Source of the DNA: Streptomyces sioyaensis
Lineage (GTDB): Bacteria > Actinomycetota > Actinomycetes > Streptomycetales > Streptomycetaceae
Direction of reading: 5' to 3'
Assembly: GCF_004122735.1 (NCBI RefSeq)
Contig: NZ_SDIF01000056.1
Location: 1 to 42,271, forward strand
DNA: 42,271 nt
Shown: piece after piece, positions 8,512 to 17,167 of the stretch
Numbering within the stretch: the first letter of the stretch is position 1
Layout of the letters: each line of letters opens with the position of its first letter
Notes under the pieces: generated by a model
The model's input: only the letters and a program-made list of their open reading frames with translations
What the model was told of the DNA's origin: nothing
Databases searched by the model: none
Made by a program: the position numbers and the translations under genes

Positions 8512-9140
8512 TGACCTACAGGCGCTCAACGTTGGCTCTGGCGGTGCTCTCCCTGCTGGCCGAGGTGGACCACCAGCAGCAGCCCGGCATGCACCCCTAC
8601 AAGATGCAGCGGTTGATGAAGGACCGCGGCAAGGGCGAAGTGGTCAACGTGGGGCAGCGGGCCAGCCTCTATCGCACCATCGACCGCCTGCACCGCAAGG
8701 CCCTGATCGAGGTGCGGGAGAGCAGCCGCGAGCACAACCGCCCCGAGCGGACGCTCTACGCGCTCACCGACGAGGGCCGCGCCGTGTGGCGCGACTGGAT
8801 GCTCGACGCGCTGGCGGCTCCGACCCGCGAATACCCCGAGTTCCTGGCCGCCATGGCGTTCGTCCCCCTCCTGGAACCCGGCGAGGTGGCCGAACAACTG
8901 GAGAAGCGGCAGGCGAACCTCGCCACCGAACTGGCCCGGCTCGACACGCAGATCGCGGCGTCGGGCGAATGGGGCAGGCTGTTCACCCTGGAGATGGAGT
9001 GCATGCGGGCCACGACCGCCGCGGAGCTGGACTGGGTGGAATCGGTCATAGCCGACCTGCGATCCGGGCGCATCACCTGGACCAAGGAGTGGCTCGCCGC
9101 GATGGCGGCCGCCCACGACCGCCAGGGAGCCCCCCGCTAG
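8511..9140 (+). CDS. PadR-family transcriptional regulator
   Basis: Protein of 209 residues. The N-terminal winged helix includes LALAVLSLLAE, HPYKMQRLM and SLYRTIDRLHRKALIEVRESS, the standard PadR DNA-binding and wing pattern. A C-terminal helical dimerisation region follows (PLLEPGEVAEQLEKRQANLA and beyond). The chosen ATG at 8511 begins MTYRRSTLAL, the usual PadR opening; upstream in-frame codons run through the terminator palindrome and are not part of the gene. It precedes a FAD monooxygenase on the same strand with a 73-bp gap, so it probably controls that enzyme in response to an aromatic compound; that is inference. Confidence 0.9.
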   Translation: MTYRRSTLALAVLSLLAEVDHQQQPGMHPYKMQRLMKDRGKGEVVNVGQRASLYRTIDRLHRKALIEVRESSREHNRPERTLYALTDEGRAVWRDWMLDALAAPTREYPEFLAAMAFVPLLEPGEVAEQLEKRQANLATELARLDTQIAASGEWGRLFTLEMECMRATTAAELDWVESVIADLRSGRITWTKEWLAAMAAAHDRQGAPR

Positions 9141-9213
9141 GACGTTCACGCCCTGGGCGGGGTACCGACCATGGCGCCGACGCGCCCTCACCATGACGAA
9201 ATGGGAGACCACA

Positions 9214-10587
9214 ATGCCCGGTTCACCTTTGCATGTCATCATCATCGGCGCCGGCACGGGCGGGCTCTGCCTCGCGCAGGGCCTCAAGCGGGCGGGCGTC
9301 AGCGTCGCGGTGTACGAGCGCGACCGCACCCGCCGCGACGGTCTGCAGGGCTACCGGGTCGGCATCGACGCCGACGGCAAGCGGGCGCTGCGGGCCAACC
9401 TGTCACCGGAGCTGTACGACACCTTCCTCACCACCTGCGCCCGGCGCCCCGTCTACGGCAACCAGATGACGCACGAGAAGAAGTTCCTCTTCTCCGCCGG
9501 ACCCGAGGTGCTGAAGCCGGAGGACCAGCCGTCGGAGGACGACGCCGACGAGTCGGTGAGCCGCATGACGCTGCGTCAGGTCCTGCTGACGGGGCTGGAG
9601 GACGTCGTCCACTTCGACAAGCGCTTCACCCACTACGAGCAGGCCGCCGACGGACGGGTCACCGCGTTCTTCGCGGACGGCGACTCGGCGACCGGCGATC
9701 TCCTCGTGGGCGCCGAGGGGGCCAACTCGCCCGTCCGCCAGCAGTATCTGCCGCACGCCAAGCTGGTCGACACCGGGCTGATCGGCATCACCGGCAAGAC
9801 ACCGCTCACCGACGAGACCCGGGCGCTGCTGCCCAAGGAGGTGATGGAGGGCGTCACCATGGTGCACGGCCCCAAGGGGTTCATGTGCATCCTGCACGTG
9901 ATGCGCTTCAAGTGGGACGAGGACGGCAAGCCGAAGGAGGGCATCGGCAGCACCGACGCGGAGGCGCTGCGCGCCTGGCCCGGGATGCTCTACGACAACA
10001 GCCGTGACTACATCATGTGGGGCTTCGCCGCGTCGGAGAAGTGGCTGGCGAAGGACGTCACGCAGATGCGCGGCGCCCGGATCCAGCAGCTGGTGAAGGA
10101 GAAGACCGCGTCGTGGCACCCCGACTTCCGGCGGATCTTCTCGCTCGGGGACCCGGACAGCAGCTTCCCGCTGGTGATCCGGACGTCCGAGCCGATCGAC
10201 CCGTGGAAGCCCAGCTCCGTCACGCTGATCGGGGACGCCATCCACACCATGACGCCGGGCCGCGGGGTGGGCGCCAACACCGCGCTGCGGGACGCCCGGC
10301 TGCTCACCCGCAAGCTGGTCGCCGCGAGCGGCGGAGAGCTGTCCCTCCTCGATGCGGTGGGCCAGTACGAGACCACCATGACGTCGTACGCCTGGGACGC
10401 CGTCATCAAGTCCCGTGCGCAGATGGACGGTCACTCCGTCATGCACAAGGGTGACCTGATCGGCAACCTGGCCCGCACGGGGATGCGGACCGCGATGCGC
10501 ACGATGAACCACCTGCCTCCGGTGAAGCGGAAGATCGCCCTCGCGGAGAGCTCGTTTCGCGGTGCCGGCCGCGAGGACGAGGACTGA
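9214..10587 (+). CDS. FAD-dependent aromatic-type monooxygenase
   Basis: Flavoprotein of about 457 residues in the PHBH-like group. The N-terminal FAD Rossmann motif is IIIGAGTGGLCLAQGLKRAG. A central DLLVGAEGANSPVRQQYLP carries the DG-type motif, and a C-terminal GDAIHTMTPGRGVGANTALR binds the FAD pyrophosphate and ribityl. Such enzymes hydroxylate or epoxidise aromatic substrates using NAD(P)H and O2. I chose the ATG at 9214 because GGGAG lies 6 nt upstream; an in-frame ATG at 9193 has no ribosome site. Next to a PadR gene it may detoxify or tailor an aromatic antibiotic. No substrate can be assigned. Confidence 0.88.
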   Translation: MPGSPLHVIIIGAGTGGLCLAQGLKRAGVSVAVYERDRTRRDGLQGYRVGIDADGKRALRANLSPELYDTFLTTCARRPVYGNQMTHEKKFLFSAGPEVLKPEDQPSEDDADESVSRMTLRQVLLTGLEDVVHFDKRFTHYEQAADGRVTAFFADGDSATGDLLVGAEGANSPVRQQYLPHAKLVDTGLIGITGKTPLTDETRALLPKEVMEGVTMVHGPKGFMCILHVMRFKWDEDGKPKEGIGSTDAEALRAWPGMLYDNSRDYIMWGFAASEKWLAKDVTQMRGARIQQLVKEKTASWHPDFRRIFSLGDPDSSFPLVIRTSEPIDPWKPSSVTLIGDAIHTMTPGRGVGANTALRDARLLTRKLVAASGGELSLLDAVGQYETTMTSYAWDAVIKSRAQMDGHSVMHKGDLIGNLARTGMRTAMRTMNHLPPVKRKIALAESSFRGAGREDED

Positions 10588-10612
10588 CCCACCGGCCCGC
10601 CCCGGGGCGCGT

Positions 10613-10649
10613 CGTCCGGAACACGCGGGCCCGCCGCGTGTTCCGGACG
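10613..10649. terminator. 16-bp perfect hairpin after the monooxygenase
   Basis: Arms 10613-10628 (cgtccggaacacgcgg) and 10634-10649 are exact complements with a 5-nt loop. The hairpin begins 25 bp after the monooxygenase stop. Confidence 0.75.
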
Positions 10650-10816
10650 GGTCACCCGGCCCGCGGATCGCCGGGCTCCGGCTCCTCCTCGGGCGGCGGG
10701 GGCGGCGGCGCCCCACCAGCCATGCGGTGGAGTGCCCCAGTACGACCAGCATGTTCAGCAGGGCACGGGCCACGGCGCGGCACGGCCGCACGGCCGCTCC
10801 GGGAGGTCCGCGGCGG

Positions 10817-10990
10817 TCAGTAGGCCGCGGTGACACGGAAGATCTCGAACGGGCGGCCTCCGTCGTGGTCCCGGAACGGGCGCAGCGGCGAGGTGCTGTC
10901 GCGGTGCGCGGCGCCGGCCTCCCAGGTGCGGAAGGCGGCCACGTCACGCCACCGGCTGACGACGACGAAGACGCCGTCCTCGCGCGCCGA
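10817..10990 (-). pseudogene. C-terminal remnant of an ABM-domain monooxygenase
   Basis: The minus strand from about 10984 down to the stop at 10817 encodes REDGVFVVVSRWRDVAAFRTW followed by HRDSTSPLRPFRDH and FEIFRVTAAY. This is the second half of an antibiotic-biosynthesis-monooxygenase (ferredoxin-like) domain with its typical C-terminal strand. The first half is absent. Upstream, the same frame gives only out-of-frame antiporter sequence, so a deletion joined the two genes. Confidence 0.6.
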
Positions 10991-11324
10991 GGGCGAACGG
11001 CACGGCGGCGGAGCCGAGGACGGTTCCGACGGCGATCCGCCCGCAGCCCCGGAGCCTGCCGAAGTCGACCTCGCACCCCACCACGAACATGAAGAGCACC
11101 AGTCCGAGATTGGCCAGCGCACTCAGATAAGGCCGGATGTCCACGGGGAACAGGGCGTGCGCGAGCGCCCCGTGGAACAGCGTGGGGCCCAGTAAGAGTC
11201 CCCCGACGATCTCACCGATGACGGCCGGCTGGCCGAGCCGGTGAGCGATCCGGCCGGCCACCCGGGCCATCACAAGGATCAGGGAGAGATCTGCGAAGAG
11301 TATTGCCGCGTTGAGTTCGGTCAC
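10985..11324 (-). pseudogene. N-terminal remnant of a CPA2-type cation/proton antiporter
   Basis: Starting at 11324, about 113 residues match the beginning of a monovalent cation/H+ antiporter. Helix 1 is LNAAILFADLSLILVMARVAG, then IAHRLGQPAVIGEIVGGLLLGPT (the family's conserved segment), then LSALANLGLVLFMFVVGCEVD. A full protein would have more than 400 residues and 12 helices. Family similarity stops abruptly at ALG (about 10986), exactly where the ABM remnant begins, and the frame soon ends. Confidence 0.7.
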
Positions 11325-11527
11325 CGGTCGCCACCTCGCGCTTCGGTCCGCATCCCGTCCGTACGACGGCGACGCCCTGTCGCATGAAGCGCCCCGTCAG
11401 GCAGCCGCTCCGGACGCCTCCGCGCGCGCCATCCTCGGGCACGGCACAGCGATCGGCCTCGAAGTTCACTGAAATTCAGGTCTGTTGGCCCACGCGGACG
11501 GACTGGTCCGGTGTGGTCCGGGCGGGT

Positions 11528-11572
11528 GCGGTGGGGTCCGGCGCGGTGGGGTGCGGCGCGGTGGGGTGCGGC
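11528..11572. repeat. 15-bp GC-rich tandem repeat, 3 copies
   Basis: Three copies of gcggtggggtSCGGC lie at 11528-11542, 11543-11557 and 11558-11572, with one base difference. Related gcggt/ccggt strings extend to about 11622. It lies in the otherwise gene-free stretch 11325-11738 before the DegT-family gene; I see no other feature in that stretch. Confidence 0.8.
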
Positions 11573-11738
11573 CCGGTGCGGTGTTGGTCCGGCCCGGTGC
11601 GGTCCGGCCCGTCCACGGACGGCGAAACTGACCGAACTGACCTTGCTGACCACCGTCTGCTCTTCACCCCGCCCCCGCTCCTGCACTCTCATGGGTAGAG
11701 CACCCACCGGTGCGCCGGCGACCATCTGGGGGGACCTG

Positions 11739-12995
11739 ATGCTGGACAAGAGTTACGTCGTGCCCTGGGGAAAGCGGGGCGTGCTGCCCGCCGACACCGA
11801 GGCAGCCGTACTGGCCGAGCTCATCCACGAGAGCACCCCGCTGCCGACGGGCGTGCGACGGGAACGGTTCGAGCGCTCCTTCGCCGAGTCAGTGGGCAGC
11901 AGGCATGCCATTTCGGTGACCAGCGGAACGGTCGCCCTGCAACTGGCCGTCCGGATGCTCGGACTGACCCCCGGCGACGAGGTGATCGCCACCCCGCAGA
12001 CCCATCAGGCCACCGTCCAGCCGCTGTTCGACTACGACGTACGGGTCCGGTTCTGCGATATCGACCCCACCACCCTCACCCTCGACCCGGCCGTGCTGGA
12101 GTCGCTGATCACCCCGCGCACCAAGGCCCTGCTGCTGGTGCACTACGGCGGCTGCCCCGCCGAGATGGACACGATCATGGCGCTGGCACGCCGCCACGGC
12201 TTTCTGGTGCTGGAGGACTGCGCCCATGCGCTGGGCACCCGCTACCGCGGACGCAGCGCCGGGTCACTGGCGGACATCGCCACCTTCAGCCTCCGCAATT
12301 CCCGGAACACCAGACTGCTCGGCAAGGGCGGTGTGATCACCTGCGACCGGGACGACTGGGCCGAGCGTCTGCACCGGCTGCGCGCCGAGGACACCGACGC
12401 GCGCAGCGCGCACCTGCGGCCGGACCACACGGCGGCGCCGAACCCCGCACTGTGGACCCCGCACACCGTCCCGCTCCAGCGCGGACCCGCACGGCGGCCC
12501 GGCGGCGCCGCGACGATGCCGGACATGGTCGCGGCCCTCGGCCAGGCCCAGCTCACCCGGCTCCCGGCCACCACCGCCCGACGGCGCGCGCTCGCCGGCC
12601 GGCTGGACGAGGTACTCGCCCGCTACCCCTTCATGACCCCGCAGTCGACGCCCGCGCACAGCGCACACTCCTACCACCTCTACAGCTGCTTCACCGACCA
12701 CCAGGAACTGCGCGACCGGCTCGTACTGAGCCTGGACCGCAGGGGCGTGGAGATCCAGCTCCGCTACTTTCCCCAGCATCTGCTGCCGCAATGGCGCCAC
12801 CGGGGCCATCTGCGCGGTGAGTGCCCGGTCGCCGAACGCAGCTGGTTCGAGCAGCACCTCAACCTCCCCTGCCATCCCCTGCTGACGGCCTATCAGGAGG
12901 ACTACCTCATCGAGGCCTTGGACGAGTCCCTGACCGAACTGAACGGCGGGACCCCGGCTCCACTCCCGGTACCGGCTACGGCCTGCGGGCGGTAA
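11739..12995 (+). CDS. DegT/DnrJ/EryC1/StrS-family protein with Arg in place of catalytic Lys
   Basis: Protein of 418 residues with the fold-type-I aminotransferase layout of the DegT family. It has SGTVALQLAV (62-71), GDEVIATPQTHQAT (79-92), VHYGGCPAEMD (134-144), LEDCAHALGTRYRG (158-171) and ATFSLRNSRNTRLLGKGG (181-198). In typical members the last block reads FSFHPTKN...GEGG, with Lys forming the PLP Schiff base. Here that position is Arg189 (codon cgg), and the E of GEGG is Lys196. PLP-dependent sugar transamination is therefore doubtful; ColD-like dehydratases are a known precedent for a replaced Lys (His). GGGGGG 5 nt before the ATG supports this start. The natural substrate is unknown. 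Confidence 0.85.
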   Translation: MLDKSYVVPWGKRGVLPADTEAAVLAELIHESTPLPTGVRRERFERSFAESVGSRHAISVTSGTVALQLAVRMLGLTPGDEVIATPQTHQATVQPLFDYDVRVRFCDIDPTTLTLDPAVLESLITPRTKALLLVHYGGCPAEMDTIMALARRHGFLVLEDCAHALGTRYRGRSAGSLADIATFSLRNSRNTRLLGKGGVITCDRDDWAERLHRLRAEDTDARSAHLRPDHTAAPNPALWTPHTVPLQRGPARRPGGAATMPDMVAALGQAQLTRLPATTARRRALAGRLDEVLARYPFMTPQSTPAHSAHSYHLYSCFTDHQELRDRLVLSLDRRGVEIQLRYFPQHLLPQWRHRGHLRGECPVAERSWFEQHLNLPCHPLLTAYQEDYLIEALDESLTELNGGTPAPLPVPATACGR

Positions 12996-13034
12996 CCAGG
13001 CGGGCCGGTAACCAGGTGGGCCGGTAGCGCGTGA
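12985..13034. repeat. About 16-bp imperfect repeat between convergent genes
   Basis: The string cgggccggtaaccaggtgg-like occurs three times in imperfect form across the stop of the DegT-family gene and the space before the converging LLM gene. The rest of the gap is simple cggcccggcc sequence. Confidence 0.5.
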
Positions 13035-13112
13035 TGGCTTGCTGCCGCCCCGGCCCAGCACCGGCTCGGCCCGGCCCGGCCCGCCACCGCGGCCCTACCC
13101 CCGGCAAGGCTG

Positions 13113-14099
13113 CTACGACACCATCGCCACCTCGGAATACTTCTTGATGAGCTCGTAGGAGCGAATGCGGTCGCCGAGGTCGTAGACGGGTGTGGTCAGC
13201 ATGAGTTCGTCCGCTCCGGTCTCGCCGGCCAGTTGCGCAAGCCGTCGGACGACGGTCTCGGGTGTCCCGACGGCTTGCTGTGCACGGAACCCGGCCAGCG
13301 CCCGTCGCTCCTCGGCCGTGAACGGGTGGGCGGCCGCGGCCGCGGGGGTGGGGAACGGGATCTCACTCAGGCCTTTGAGGAGCCCGGCTTTGACGACGTC
13401 CATCGGCCCGACCCGCCACGCGGCTTCTTCTTCCGTCTCGGCACACACCGCCTCCACACACACCAGCACCCGAGGTCGCTCGCACCAACGGGACGGGGTG
13501 AAGTCGGCCCGGTAACGCTCCACCGCCGCAAGGGTGTTGTCCGGCCGGATGTGGTGTGCGAGGGCGATCGGCAGGCCACGTCGTGCGGCGAGAGCGGCAC
13601 CCGCGGTGCTGGACGACAACAGCCACGGCTCCGGCAGCGGGTCGAGGGCGACTTCGTCGACCAGGAAGGACAGGATCGCGGCCACGTCCCCGTCGTATTC
13701 CGCGTCCGTCGTCGGTCCGGCCCCTCGGCGCAGTGCCCGTGCGGTGGCCTCGTCGAAGGTGCCCGGACCACGGCCGATACCCAGATCGATGCGGCCCCCG
13801 TGCAGTCCGGCCAGCGTTCCGAACTGCTCCGCCAGCATGAGGGGGGCGTGGTTGGGTGCCAGTACACCGCCCGAACCGAGACGGATGGCCGCGGTCGAGG
13901 CGGCAGCGTGCGCGATCAGCACGACCGGTGGAAACGCCCCGATGGCGGGCGAGTGGTGATGCTCGGCGTACCAGACCCGGTGGTAGCCCAGCCGTTCCAG
14001 TCCCTGCGCGAAGGCGGCGGTGTCACGCAGGGTCTCCACGGCACGTGTGCCCGTTTGGACCATCGCGACTTCCAGCGCTGAAAGAGGTACATCGATCAT
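13113..14099 (-). CDS. LLM-class flavin-dependent oxidoreductase (MsnO8-like)
   Basis: Luciferase-like monooxygenase of 328 residues. Family features visible are the opening PLSALEVAMVQTG, the block YHRVWYAEHHHSPAIGAFPP, the flavin-site segment RLGSGGVLAPNHAPLMLAEQ and GRIDLGIGRGPGT. The C-terminal helix GETGADELMLTTPVYD is also typical. These enzymes use FMNH2 or F420H2. I chose the ATG at 14099 because family members begin around there. An in-frame ATG at 14168 would add 23 residues of no family character but has a weak ribosome site. It converges with the DegT-family gene. Confidence 0.85.
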   Translation of the reverse strand: MIDVPLSALEVAMVQTGTRAVETLRDTAAFAQGLERLGYHRVWYAEHHHSPAIGAFPPVVLIAHAAASTAAIRLGSGGVLAPNHAPLMLAEQFGTLAGLHGGRIDLGIGRGPGTFDEATARALRRGAGPTTDAEYDGDVAAILSFLVDEVALDPLPEPWLLSSSTAGAALAARRGLPIALAHHIRPDNTLAAVERYRADFTPSRWCERPRVLVCVEAVCAETEEEAAWRVGPMDVVKAGLLKGLSEIPFPTPAAAAAHPFTAEERRALAGFRAQQAVGTPETVVRRLAQLAGETGADELMLTTPVYDLGDRIRSYELIKKYSEVAMVS

Positions 14100-14203
14100 G
14101 TCGTCAGCATAAGGATCGGTGTTCGACAAGCGCGCCGCACTCGCCCTGTTCCCGGCCACAAATCCCATGCTGCCCCGGTGAGTTGGGTGGCGTGATCTCC
14201 GAC

Positions 14204-14459
14204 TTACCTCCCTCTGCGCATCAGCAGGTGACCCCGGCGGAACCGTTCCCCCTCGCGCGGCTCACGCAGCATCCGGCCGACTTCGACGAATCCCGCTTCG
14301 CCGGCCAGCCCCACGAGGTCGTCGATCGGCCACCGGTAGGCCGTCGCCACTTTGTGGTCGAACGCCGCAACGGGCTCACCTTCCGACTCGAAGAAGGCGA
14401 GCAAGAGGTGGCCGTCCGGCGCGAGCACCCGCCGGAACTGGCGTAGAAGGTTCAGTCAC
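14204..14459 (-). pseudogene. C-terminal remnant of a SAM-dependent methyltransferase
   Basis: The minus strand encodes LNLLRQFRRVLAPDGHLLLA near 14459-14400, then VATAYRWPIDDLVGLAGEAG and FRRGHLLMRRGR to the stop at 14204. This is the post-motif-II half of a class I methyltransferase (LAPDGHLLL is the usual strand-5 block). An in-frame stop directly precedes it and motif I is missing, so the gene has lost its 5' half. Confidence 0.65.
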
Positions 14460-14491
14460 AGCCGAGGACACTGGAAGCCTCCGTTGGCGAA

Positions 14492-15217
14492 TCAGGTGCG
14501 CCATGGGTGTGCGTAGCCTTCCCGCAGCGGGCCGCCCAGCAGGTCGAGCACCTGCTCGGCAGCGGCCGCCAACGGGGCGGGGTCGGCGCGTTCGGCCACC
14601 GCCTGATGGCCGTCCAACAGGGCCTTGCCCCGTACCGGGTCTGCGCTCAGCAGCCTGCGGGGCAGCCACTTGCCGATGCCCGTCCAGGCGTTGTGGTAGG
14701 CCGTGAGAAGGTGCGTCGCCTCGCGCAGAGTGGAGTCGGCGAGGGCGAGCTGTTCGTACCGATGGGTCGGCGCGGTGTCGACCAAGTCGTCCATGAAGCA
14801 GGTGAGTCCATAGCGGGACCGTTCCCGTTCCGCTGGGGTGAGCGGGGGTGGCCCGGCCGCGAGCACGGCTCGGGCCCGTTCGCACGTACGGGACAGATGG
14901 CCATGGGGGTCCATCAAGGGAAGCCCCTGGTCATAGATGAACAGGACCGTGCCACGACGGCGGGCTCTGTCCCACTCGAAGAATTCCGGCACGTCCGCGA
15001 GGGTGTTGAGGAACAGCTCGGCCAGGCGGCCCTCGTGGCGTATCACCTCACGACGGCTGGTGTCCGAGTCCGGCAAGAGGACGGCCACGTCGAGATCGCT
15101 CATCGGGGTGGCCCGCCCCTGGGCAGCCGAGCCGCCCAGCATGGCGCCCAGCGCACGGGGGAAGAGGGTGGTGACCAGGCGCAGAGCTTGGGCGGCAGGG
15201 ATTTCTTGATCATTCAT
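14492..15217 (-). CDS. Nucleotidyltransferase-domain protein
   Basis: Protein of about 241 residues. The N-terminal polymerase-beta-type nucleotidyltransferase signature is MLGGSAAQGRATPMSDLDVAV, with the metal-binding Asp pair in SDLD and the GS motif. A helical C-terminal half (TPAERERSRYGLTCFMDDL; LREATHLLTAYHNAWTGIGKW) follows, as in aminoglycoside adenylyltransferase-like proteins. It could modify an antibiotic or a cellular target; nothing here identifies the acceptor. Starts at 15223 (MPMN) and 15217 (MNDQ) are both possible and neither has a strong ribosome site. Confidence 0.75.
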   Translation of the reverse strand: MNDQEIPAAQALRLVTTLFPRALGAMLGGSAAQGRATPMSDLDVAVLLPDSDTSRREVIRHEGRLAELFLNTLADVPEFFEWDRARRRGTVLFIYDQGLPLMDPHGHLSRTCERARAVLAAGPPPLTPAERERSRYGLTCFMDDLVDTAPTHRYEQLALADSTLREATHLLTAYHNAWTGIGKWLPRRLLSADPVRGKALLDGHQAVAERADPAPLAAAAEQVLDLLGGPLREGYAHPWRT

Positions 15218-15306
15218 GGGCACTCATCGTGGCAGGTGCGCTCCCAGCGCGACGGAACCCCACACGTGACTCGTCGTCCTTTCACGACGTACCACCTTCG
15301 CGACTC

Positions 15307-15996
15307 TCAGCCGAGGATGAGCGGGAGCTTCGCGGCAACATCGCCCAGCGCGTCCTTCTCCTCCTCGGTCGGCGTGCGACGTCCGGTGCCGACCAGCAGC
15401 GCGTCCGCGTCGGAGAGCGAGGCGGGAAACGGGGTCCCGGCGATCTTCTCCAGCGACGCACGTGCCGCCGCGAGGGTCTCGGCGGGCGGCTCGGCGGCCG
15501 ACGGCAGATGCGCGATCAGGTCGAGGTGGTGCAAGGTCCATTCGAGCACGTACGCGGACAGGTAGTCACCGGCGGTCAGCACCTCGTCGCGGGTGCTGAC
15601 GCGGACGGCGGGATCGGCGAGTTCGGCGGCGCGGCCCGCGGCGGAACCGACGTCGTCGAGGTGGAACTTGAGCCACCGCGGCTCGCCGTATGCGGCGGCG
15701 AGCCGCGGAATCAGCGCATCGAGGGGGTCCTCGCCCGTCGGGGGTTCGACGAGCTCCCAGTAGGTGACCGCGTCCACGGTCGGTTCGGTTTCGGCGGGCG
15801 TGACCAGGGTGATCAAGACGTCCTGGGCGTCGATGACCAGGTGGCACACCAGGTCCCGCACGAGCCAGCCGGTACAACCGGACGGCCGCTCGAAGTCCTC
15901 GTCCGGGATGTCGGCGACCGCCGTGCGCAACGCCGTCCAAGAGCGTGAGAAGAGATCCACTGCGGCACGGTAGTGCCGGACCGGAACGACGGACAA
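15307..15996 (-). CDS. Maleylpyruvate-isomerase/DinB-family protein
   Basis: Protein of up to 229 residues in the mycothiol-dependent maleylpyruvate isomerase (MDMPI_N/DinB-like) family. It shows SGCTGWLVRDLVCHLVIDAQDV, where the His contributes to the metal site, and LEWTLHHLDLIAHLP with the further His residues. These four-helix metal proteins catalyse thiol-dependent reactions or have unknown roles. The only in-frame starts are TTG at 15996 or GTG at 15960 and neither has a ribosome site. The 21-bp repeat array begins immediately upstream, so the original 5' end may have been altered. Substrate not assignable. Confidence 0.75.
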   Translation of the reverse strand: MSVVPVRHYRAAVDLFSRSWTALRTAVADIPDEDFERPSGCTGWLVRDLVCHLVIDAQDVLITLVTPAETEPTVDAVTYWELVEPPTGEDPLDALIPRLAAAYGEPRWLKFHLDDVGSAAGRAAELADPAVRVSTRDEVLTAGDYLSAYVLEWTLHHLDLIAHLPSAAEPPAETLAAARASLEKIAGTPFPASLSDADALLVGTGRRTPTEEEKDALGDVAAKLPLILG

Positions 15997-16005
15997 GCAT
16001 ATTTG

Positions 16006-16131
16006 GGTGCTCGGTTCGCGGACCCGGGCCGACGGTTCGTGGACCCGGACAGCCGGTTCGCCTGCCCAGACGGCCGGTTTCCGTACGCGGAAAGCCGGTT
16101 CACGTACCGAGGCGGCCGGTCTCGGCCGGTA
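16006..16131. repeat. 21-bp imperfect tandem repeat, about 5-6 copies
   Basis: Units opening with cggttcgcggacc / cggttcgtggacc / cggttcgcctgcc / cggtttccgtacg / cggttcacgtacc follow each other at 21-bp spacing. On the plus strand they encode a heptad pattern RFxxPxx; on the minus strand NRxxxxx. The array sits between the 5' end of the DinB-family gene and the small-protein remnant. Either frame would be open, but I do not recognise a protein family. Confidence 0.75.
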
Positions 16132-16224
16132 GCCCCCTACCTCAGCGGCGTCGTCCAGTCCCCGTGCCGTGACGTGGCGGCGGAACCGCGTCCCTCACCT
16201 GCAGCGTGCCAAATCTGCCGGCAC

Positions 16225-16374
16225 GGCCTTGACCGCATCGGCTCCGCCAAGAACACCGGCAAGCACACAGCCACCTTCTACCAGCACGCCTACTACTCCG
16301 GCGCCAAGTTCTCCCTGAAGCCGGGCGAGTCGGAGCCCCACCGCGACGGTGCGGGCTCCCTCAAGTTCCAGTGA
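16225..16374 (+). pseudogene. C-terminal remnant of a small secreted crystallin/I36-like protein
   Basis: The plus strand encodes IGSAKNTGKHTATFYQHAYY and SGAKFSLKPGESEPH, ending in GSLKF just before a stop at 16374. The pattern (AxFYxxxxYxGxxFxLxPGE) resembles beta/gamma-crystallin-like or peptidase-inhibitor-I36-type secreted proteins. No signal peptide or N-terminal half is in frame; upstream the frame runs into the 21-bp repeats. I read it as a truncated gene, though an ORF from 15973 is technically open through it. Confidence 0.45.
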
Positions 16375-17110
16375 CAGCGGATTCCGTCAGCACCGCTGCC
16401 AGGCGGAGTACGGCGACCGCGGCCGCCGCGACTGCGCCGCGAAGACGGGGGCACCGCTACGCGGGCATGTCCCTCGCTGATGCCGCTCGGTGCTGTTTAC
16501 CGATTTCGTTGCGGATGGGGCTGGAGTGACGGTGTCACAGCGGTGGCTGCGTGATCTTCTCTGGGATCACGTCGCCGACCGGCTCCGATCGCCCCAGGGC
16601 CCAGCGCGCAGAGGGGCCTGCTCTCCCACGACCGGCGCGCCCGCGGCGAAGGCCAACCGCGGGCCCGGCACGCAGCACATGCCTGGCCCTGCTGCTCGCC
16701 GTCGAGCAACTCCCTTCGCAGACATTGCCGTTCGCGGAGCTCGCCGACCGGTGGAACGGGTGGAAGGTCTGACGGCTGGGCGATTGACGTTGGGGAACGG
16801 CGGATGAATCTGTGTCAGGAGTGCCGGGCGGGTGGGCAGGGCTGCTTGCCCGGCCAGTGGGTAAAACCAGCCAACGCATATATGCCAACGAGGCAATCTC
16901 CTGGCCGTATGCGCGCATGGGCCGGTGGCGGGACCTGGGTCGCTCCGGGCGGGGTGCCGCGTGCGCTGCGCGAGGCGAGGGCCACAGGTGAGGCCTGTTC
17001 TCACCACCCCTGTCCACGCGTCGTGAGGTGCGTCAGCAGTAATTCATGACTCAACCACGCCCTGATTGGCGGAGCGGAAATTTCCGCATTTGAGTGGTGA
17101 CGCAAAGGAG
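16375..17110. other. Gene-free stretch
   Basis: About 735 bp in which I find no convincing coding region. Several short ORFs on both strands overlap one another and have no recognisable family pattern. Composition falls toward AT near 17050-17160, where promoter elements of the SARP gene begin. Confidence 0.5.
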
Positions 17111-17111
17111 C

Positions 17112-17161
17112 AAGCGTCAATGCGTAACGCTTGACCAGCGCGTCTGCAATGCACCTATTCT
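17112..17161 (+). promoter_or_regulatory. Putative promoter and inverted repeat of the SARP gene
   Basis: AAGCGT (17112-17117) and ACGCTT (17127-17132) form an inverted repeat. It overlaps a possible -35 TTGACC (17131-17136), with a possible -10 TATTCT (17156-17161) after 19 bp. The transcript would start near 17168. Confidence 0.45.
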
Positions 17162-17167
17162 CTGAAC

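Noticed and set aside
9403..11076. 557-codon leftward open frame opposite the FAD monooxygenase
   Set aside because: It is antisense to a gene with clear FAD motifs and has the Arg/Gly/Ala-rich composition of a GC-rich shadow frame.
16490..17049. Cluster of short ORFs on both strands before the SARP promoter
   Set aside because: They overlap each other, lack ribosome sites and show no recognisable motif.
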